NCBI GenBank assembly: GCA_017577715.1
Contig: PKRC01000003.1
Location: forward strand, 62,001-126,000
From: Clostridia bacterium
Lineage (GTDB): Bacteria; Bacillota; Clostridia; Caldicoprobacterales; Caldicoprobacteraceae
Reading direction: 5' to 3'
DNA: 64,000 nucleotides
Shown: one piece after another, positions 60,050 through 64,000 of the stretch
How the letters are laid out: each line of letters begins with the position of its first letter
Position numbering within the stretch: the first letter of the stretch is position 1
Position numbers and translations under genes: made by a program
The notes under the pieces: model-generated
Seen by the model: the letters and a program-made list of their open reading frames with translations, nothing else
What the model was told of the DNA's origin: nothing
The model's database searches: none

Positions 60050-60100
60050 TACATTTTAGGATGGAAAAAATGAAGGTTTAGTTTTAAGGAGGCAATATTC

Positions 60101-61186
60101 ATGGCGTATTTTGATGATGTAAAAGAAAGGCTTGAGGCGTTAAGGCATAAAGATGAAATAATCATTTTGGGCATAGAGACTTCCTGCGATGAGACCTCTG
60201 CAGCCGTCGTAAAAAACGGACGTACGGTGCTTAGCAACAAAATCTCATCCCAAGTTGGGCTGCACAGGCAGTATGGGGGCGTGGTACCCGAGATAGCCTC
60301 GCGGAAGCACGTGGAGGTGATAAGCCCCATAATCGATCAGGCGCTGGAGGAAGCAGGGGTGGGGATTAATGATCTGGATTGCATTGCCGTTACCTTCGGG
60401 CCAGGGTTGGTAGGTGCACTGCTGGTGGGGCTGTCGGTCGCCAAAGCGTTGGCTTATGCCCTGCGCCTACCGCTGGTGGGTGTTGACCATATCGAGGGGC
60501 ATATAAGCGCCAATTACATTGCGCACCCCCAACTGGAACCGCCTTTTCTCTGCCTGGTGGTGTCGGGTGGGCATACGCATCTGATATGGGTCAAGGATTA
60601 CGGTGAGTATGCCCTAATAGGGCAAACCCGTGATGATGCGGCAGGGGAGGCTTACGATAAGGTGGCTAGGGCCTTGGGCTTGAGCTACCCCGGCGGGCCG
60701 GCCATCGATTCCATAGCAAGGCAGGGCAACCCAGAGGCGGTACAGTTCCCTCGGGCCTACATGGAGGGAGATAACTTTGATTTTAGCTTCAGCGGGCTTA
60801 AGACGGCGGTACTCAACTACCTCAATGGCCTGAAGCAGCGTAACCAAAGCTACAGCATTGCCGACATTGCAGCCAGCTTTCAGCAGGCGGTGGTGGACGT
60901 CTTGGTTGACAAGACCATCGCAGCCGCTCAAAAAATAGGAGCGACCAAAATAGCCCTGGCAGGAGGCGTAGCAGCCAATTCTTCCCTCAGGGAGTGCATG
61001 AAGCAAAAAGCCCGGGAATGCGGTTTTGAGCTTTACTATCCTTCACCGGTGCTGTGTACCGATAATGCCGCCATGATAGCCTGCGCGGCCTATTATAATC
61101 TCATGAAGGGAAAGATACATGACCTATTTCTAACTGTGGAGCCCAGCTTTTCCAACATCGTGAATGGCCATGCCCAATGTGGATAA
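60101..61186 (+). CDS. tsaD: tRNA t6A transferase TsaD (Gcp/Kae1 family)
   Basis: TsaD transfers the threonylcarbamoyl group to A37 of ANN-decoding tRNAs. The 361 residues show the ASKHA nucleotide motif LGIETSCDETSAAVV, the metal ligands in VDHIEGH and the late GGVAANSSLRE. Compared with typical members (starting about MKILGIETS) it has about 20 extra N-terminal residues, supported by the AAGGAGG site before ATG 60101. The stop codon is inside a DnaA box. It is separated from tsaE-tsaB-rimI by two genes. Confidence 0.96.
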   Translation: MAYFDDVKERLEALRHKDEIIILGIETSCDETSAAVVKNGRTVLSNKISSQVGLHRQYGGVVPEIASRKHVEVISPIIDQALEEAGVGINDLDCIAVTFGPGLVGALLVGLSVAKALAYALRLPLVGVDHIEGHISANYIAHPQLEPPFLCLVVSGGHTHLIWVKDYGEYALIGQTRDDAAGEAYDKVARALGLSYPGGPAIDSIARQGNPEAVQFPRAYMEGDNFDFSFSGLKTAVLNYLNGLKQRNQSYSIADIAASFQQAVVDVLVDKTIAAAQKIGATKIALAGGVAANSSLRECMKQKARECGFELYYPSPVLCTDNAAMIACAAYYNLMKGKIHDLFLTVEPSFSNIVNGHAQCG

Positions 61187-61283
61187 TGTGGCCAAGAAGT
61201 ATGTGAATAGTGTGGACATTTTGGGGAAATGGCTATAACAAGCCCACAGCGATTGTGGATAACTATGTGGATAATGTGAATAT
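61178..61283 (+). promoter_or_regulatory. DnaA-box cluster downstream of tsaD
   Basis: Perfect TGTGGATAA (reverse of TTATCCACA) at 61178-61186, 61254-61262 and 61266-61274, plus eight-of-nine matches TGTGAATAG (61202-61210) and TGTGAATAT (61275-61283), all in one orientation. The first covers the tsaD stop codon. Two are 12 bp apart start to start and the last follows directly. AT-rich DNA follows (about 61284-61320). The 316 bp to the next gene hold no convincing ORF. Confidence 0.8.
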
Positions 61284-61410
61284 TTCAGAAAAATCATTAT
61301 ATTCTTTATTGTCGATATTTTGGTGTTTAAGGTGCAAAGATTTGCAGCTCCATAAATTCGGAGATGGTAGTATATCATGGATTGAAACTCGAATGTTGCT
61401 TGCAGCTATG

Positions 61411-61440
61411 TTGAAAGCTTGCGTGGAATAATTGTATAGA
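61411..61440 (+). promoter_or_regulatory. Possible promoter for the CBS-domain gene
   Basis: TTGAAA (61411-61416), an 18-bp spacer and TATAGA (61435-61440). The -10 is weak. It lies 63 bp before the gene. Confidence 0.35.
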
Positions 61441-61502
61441 TGCGAGGAAAACTAAAAAAAGACCGAAAGGAATAAATCGATTTTTGAAACGGGAGGTATA
61501 AT

Positions 61503-61943
61503 ATGGAGCTGCGGGATATAATGACTACACGTGTTGCGGTTGTGGGACCCGATAATACAGTGCTGGATGCCTGTAAGCTGATGCAGATTCATAATGTAGG
61601 TGCCCTTCCCGTCTGCCAGCAGGACGGCAAGGTTGTGGGCATTTTGACTGACAGGGACATTGTGGTCAGAAGCATTGCCAACGGAGCAGATCCGAAGACC
61701 ACTCCTGTGAGAACTGTGATGACCAAGGAGGTCATTTGCGCAAACCCGACTATGAAGGCAGAGGAGGCAACTGAATTGATGGCCCGACATAAGATTCGCA
61801 GGCTGCCGGTTGTGCAAAACGACAAGCTAGTGGGTATAGTTTCTATAGGGGATCTTGCTACCAGGTATCGCCTTGTGGAAGAAGCTGGCGAAGCCTTGAG
61901 CGAAATCTCTGAACCTTCCAGACCAGTAAATATAATGCAATGA
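61503..61943 (+). CDS. CBS-domain pair protein
   Basis: A 146-residue protein made of two CBS domains (about 4-60 and 70-130), each with the typical ending: DGKVVGILTDRDIV and NDKLVGIVSIGDLA. Stand-alone CBS pairs bind adenine nucleotides and regulate partner proteins; the partner is unknown. ACGGGAGGT precedes ATG 61503. The short tail (EISEPSRPVNIMQ) has no further domain. Confidence 0.88.
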   Translation: MELRDIMTTRVAVVGPDNTVLDACKLMQIHNVGALPVCQQDGKVVGILTDRDIVVRSIANGADPKTTPVRTVMTKEVICANPTMKAEEATELMARHKIRRLPVVQNDKLVGIVSIGDLATRYRLVEEAGEALSEISEPSRPVNIMQ

Positions 61944-61953
61944 AGGGAAAGCC

Positions 61954-61983
61954 GTTTATTTTTAATGGTCCCGTGGAATACTA
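61954..61983 (+). promoter_or_regulatory. Candidate sigma-G promoter for the SASP gene
   Basis: GTTTA (61954-61958), an 18-bp spacer and AATACTA (61977-61983), close to the forespore sigma-G pattern (-10 CATACTA). Forespore expression is expected for alpha/beta SASP genes, which supports it. Confidence 0.4.
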
Positions 61984-62007
61984 AGGGCAGACGGGAGGTG
62001 AAATTGG

Positions 62008-62244
62008 ATGCTACAGCAATTCCAAAACAACAACAATACCGGTACTAGCAGGAATAGAAAGCTGGTTCCTGAAGCAAGACAAGCTTTGGACCAGATGAAG
62101 TTTGAGATAGCCGGACAGTTGGGCATAAATCTCCAGCAGGGTTACAACGGCAATATCTCGGCCAAGGATGCCGGAAGAATTGGCGGCAATATGGTAAAGA
62201 GGATGATCGAGCAACAGCAGAGACAGATGGCCGGTCGACAATAA
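62008..62244 (+). CDS. Alpha/beta-type small acid-soluble spore protein
   Basis: SASPs coat and protect spore DNA. The 78-residue product has a Gln/Asn-rich N-terminus, the GPR protease site region MKFEIAGQLGI (about 31-41), and the conserved GYNGNISAKDAGRIGGNMVK, which binds DNA. ACGGGAGGTG precedes ATG 62008. This gene is the clearest proof in the window that the organism makes spores. Confidence 0.95.
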   Translation: MLQQFQNNNNTGTSRNRKLVPEARQALDQMKFEIAGQLGINLQQGYNGNISAKDAGRIGGNMVKRMIEQQQRQMAGRQ

Positions 62245-62260
62245 TCCTCCTACAAATTAA

Positions 62261-62293
62261 AAAAAGCAGGGCAAAAAGTTTGCCCTGCTTTTT
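62261..62293. terminator. Bidirectional terminator between SASP and DUF378 genes
   Basis: AAAAAGCAGGGCA (62261-62273) pairs with TGCCCTGCTTTTT (62281-62293) perfectly over 13 bp. A-rich and T-rich flanks give a U-tract in both directions, fitting the convergent genes. Confidence 0.92.
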
Positions 62294-62303
62294 ATGTGTC
62301 CTA

Positions 62304-62507
62304 TTATCTTTGCGCTTGCTTTTCCCTTTCACGGAAGAGCAAGCTTATGCAATACGCCCCTGCAACGCCTACTATGGTGTATACGATTCTGCTGAGCAGA
62401 GCATCGCGTCCACCGAAGAGGGTTGCCACAAGATCGAACTGGAAGAGACCGATAAGTCCCCAGTTCAGGGCTCCTATTATGACCAGGATAAGGGCTAAGC
62501 GGTCCAT
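62304..62507 (-). CDS. DUF378 family small membrane protein
   Basis: A 67-residue protein with two hydrophobic segments. The family motif is clear: LALILVIIGALNWGLIGLF, then VATLFGG and the second helix IVYTIVGVAGAYCISLLF. Function unknown. On the reverse strand GAAGGAGTTG precedes the ATG at 62507. Confidence 0.88.
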   Translation of the reverse strand: MDRLALILVIIGALNWGLIGLFQFDLVATLFGGRDALLSRIVYTIVGVAGAYCISLLFREREKQAQR

Positions 62508-62563
62508 TCCATCAACTCCTTCGATATTAGAATCTCTTCTTTAGTATTCCCTAAATTTAGGAA

Positions 62564-64000
62564 TTATAATACTATTTTTTCTTCCCTGTTTATGCTTTTA
62601 ATTTTTGAGAATATATATTGAACCTTCATGTTTTCGGATTTGGTCAGGGTGGCAAAGTCTCCTATCAGTATCAGCTGCTTCTTTGCACGGGAGAGCGCCA
62701 CGTTTATCCTGCGATAATCCCTCAAAAAACCAGTACGGGTATATGTTCCGGGACCGCTGTAATTGCTTCGTACCCAGTTGATTATGACGTTTTCCTGTTC
62801 GCGGCCTTGGAAGGAGTCGATGGTATAGATGTTGTGTTCAACAAAATCTTCCAGCGAGCAGTTAAAGCCGGAGAAATACTTTGCGTTAGCTTTAAATAAC
62901 TCCTTTAATTTTTCGGTCTGGGCCTTATAGGGCGTAATGATGCATATGTCTTCCAGTTTCTCTCCGGCTTTTAGCAGATCCAGCACCTTCTTGACCGATA
63001 GCATGGCCTCGCTCATGTTGTAATAGGTTGAGCTTTCTTCGGTTTCAGCCCGGGTTTGCGGGTCCAAAAACTCGGAGGTATCGATGATCTCTATGGGATG
63101 ATCGGGGAACAATCGGCGCCTTTTTTGCTCGGGTATTTTGTAATACAGCGAATCGGTGTTGGGGTAGAGCTTTCCATCGTATATCAGCTCCGATATAAAT
63201 GATACCATCTTGGGGTTTTCGGTGCGGTAGCTTATATCGAGAAATACCGAATTAAACCTGTTTTGGTCAGTTATGAGCTTTTCAAAGAGGCTCTTTTGAA
63301 GTTCCTCGCTGGTCTGAAGGTCAATGTGGGGGTCGTACTCCAGCAGTACTTCACTCTGGATGGGGAAGGGCGGTATTTGCATGTGGTCGCCGATTATCAC
63401 CGCCTTGTCTGCGAATCCCAGGCTGAACAGCGTCTCGGGCACATCCATCTGGGATGCCTCGTCGATGATCACTATATCGTAGCTTTCGGGTTCCATGTTT
63501 TTGTCCAGATAAAAGCCCAGGGGAGTGCCCAGTACGATCTTGTTGGTCCCCTTTAGCCTGGCCATATAAGCCGCATTGGAGGTTGAGACGGCTGGAGCAT
63601 AGGGCAGGGAAGATTTGAACTCTATATTGTTCCCAGTTCGCAGTACCCGCACCTTGTCCTCTATCAATTTTTCAAGTATGTTATCTACGGCCACGTTGGT
63701 CTTGGCTAAAACCAGCACGTTTTTGCCGCCATAATAATACTGCAGGGCTATTTCCTTTATCAGCGTGGTTTTGCCTGTACCTGGAGGCCCGTGCACTATT
63801 TCAAGCACATGATTGACGCCGTCAAGGGCCAGTGCCAGGGCCACTGCCTGCTTTTGAGCTTCATTGGAAAGCAGGCTTTTGTTGTAATAGGCGTGGTCAG
63901 GAAGTAAATTTATATCCTCCATTGATAAAGGTGCTTCCTTTTTAAGGCCCAACACCACCGCCATGAGGGGGGAGAGGGTATCATCCTCTATCTGGCGCGT
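62564..64000 (-). CDS. Superfamily 1 DNA/RNA helicase (IGHMBP2/DNA2-type), 5' truncated
   Basis: The reverse frame is open to the window edge, so the N-terminus is missing; at least 478 residues are present. Motifs: Walker A HGPPGTGKTTLI, Walker B IIDEASQMDVPE, motif III GDHMQIPPFP, motif V-VI TIDSFQGREQENVIINWVRS and NVALSRAKKQLILIGD. This is the UPF1-like group, often annotated IGHMBP2-type helicase. The missing part would normally hold an N-terminal nucleic-acid-binding domain. The ATG at 63964 is internal. Confidence 0.9.
   Translation of the reverse strand, partial: TRQIEDDTLSPLMAVVLGLKKEAPLSMEDINLLPDHAYYNKSLLSNEAQKQAVALALALDGVNHVLEIVHGPPGTGKTTLIKEIALQYYYGGKNVLVLAKTNVAVDNILEKLIEDKVRVLRTGNNIEFKSSLPYAPAVSTSNAAYMARLKGTNKIVLGTPLGFYLDKNMEPESYDIVIIDEASQMDVPETLFSLGFADKAVIIGDHMQIPPFPIQSEVLLEYDPHIDLQTSEELQKSLFEKLITDQNRFNSVFLDISYRTENPKMVSFISELIYDGKLYPNTDSLYYKIPEQKRRRLFPDHPIEIIDTSEFLDPQTRAETEESSTYYNMSEAMLSVKKVLDLLKAGEKLEDICIITPYKAQTEKLKELFKANAKYFSGFNCSLEDFVEHNIYTIDSFQGREQENVIINWVRSNYSGPGTYTRTGFLRDYRRINVALSRAKKQLILIGDFATLTKSENMKVQYIFSKIKSINREEKIVL

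Noticed and set aside
61210..61431. 73-codon ORF after tsaD
   Set aside because: It is built largely on the DnaA-box repeats and AT-rich DNA, with no ribosome-binding site and no protein-like pattern.

Overview
The window is chromosomal DNA of an endospore-forming member of the Clostridia (Bacillota), probably thermophilic or related to thermophilic lineages. Evidence: the str-S10-spc-alpha ribosomal superoperon in Gram-positive order, zinc-type S14, Min genes that include MinE, SpoIVFA/SpoIVFB-like sporulation proteins, an alpha/beta-type small acid-soluble spore protein, strong purine-rich Shine-Dalgarno sites, and frequent GTG/TTG starts. I cannot name the species. I saw no rRNA or tRNA genes, CRISPR arrays, insertion sequences or prophage; almost everything is housekeeping DNA read on the + strand.

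Layout. 1-17.9 kb: fusA (5' truncated), tuf, then rpsJ to rplQ, ending at a strong hairpin. adk is missing from its usual place between secY and map. 17.9-22.7 kb: energy-coupling-factor core (EcfA1, EcfA2, EcfT), truA, and rplM-rpsI behind a long leader with two mutually exclusive hairpins. 22.7-33.3 kb: trxB, glmM, a DUF4321 protein, maf, mreBCD, PBP2 and minCDE, the elongation and division-site module. 33.3-40.6 kb: rodA, SpoIVFA/SpoIVFB-like genes, the paired radical-SAM (TIGR03960) and DUF2344 genes, and RNase G. The rplU-rpmA genes that often follow are absent. 40.6-48 kb: recQ, a divergent ABC exporter, and a large metallo-beta-lactamase/beta-CASP nuclease with a duplicated C-terminal module. 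48-56 kb: galU, phosphohexomutase, HAD hydrolase, thrB, a Fur-family regulator, speE, radC and an amidohydrolase. 56-61.2 kb: FMN riboswitch-ribU, tsaE, tsaB, rimI, a membrane protein, a small reverse-strand gene and tsaD. 61.2-64 kb: a DnaA-box cluster, a CBS protein, an SASP gene, a DUF378 protein and a truncated superfamily 1 helicase.

Functional links. RibU (56.6 kb) is an S-component that would need an EcfA1-EcfA2-EcfT core like the one at 18-20 kb, and its expression is FMN-controlled. TsaE, TsaB and TsaD are three of the four bacterial proteins that make the tRNA t6A modification. GlmM supplies GlcN-1-P for the wall that MreBCD, RodA and PBP2 build. Phosphohexomutase and GalU can together make UDP-glucose.

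The most interesting unexplained signals are: three perfect and two near-perfect DnaA boxes in 106 bp at the tsaD stop codon; a hairpin that hides the spoIVFA ribosome-binding site in read-through RNA but not in RNA from an embedded sigma-E-like promoter; a stop-free small ORF with a possible -1 slippery site before the beta-CASP nuclease; the duplicated module of that nuclease; and several structured untranslated regions. All calls were made by eye, without database searches or folding software.
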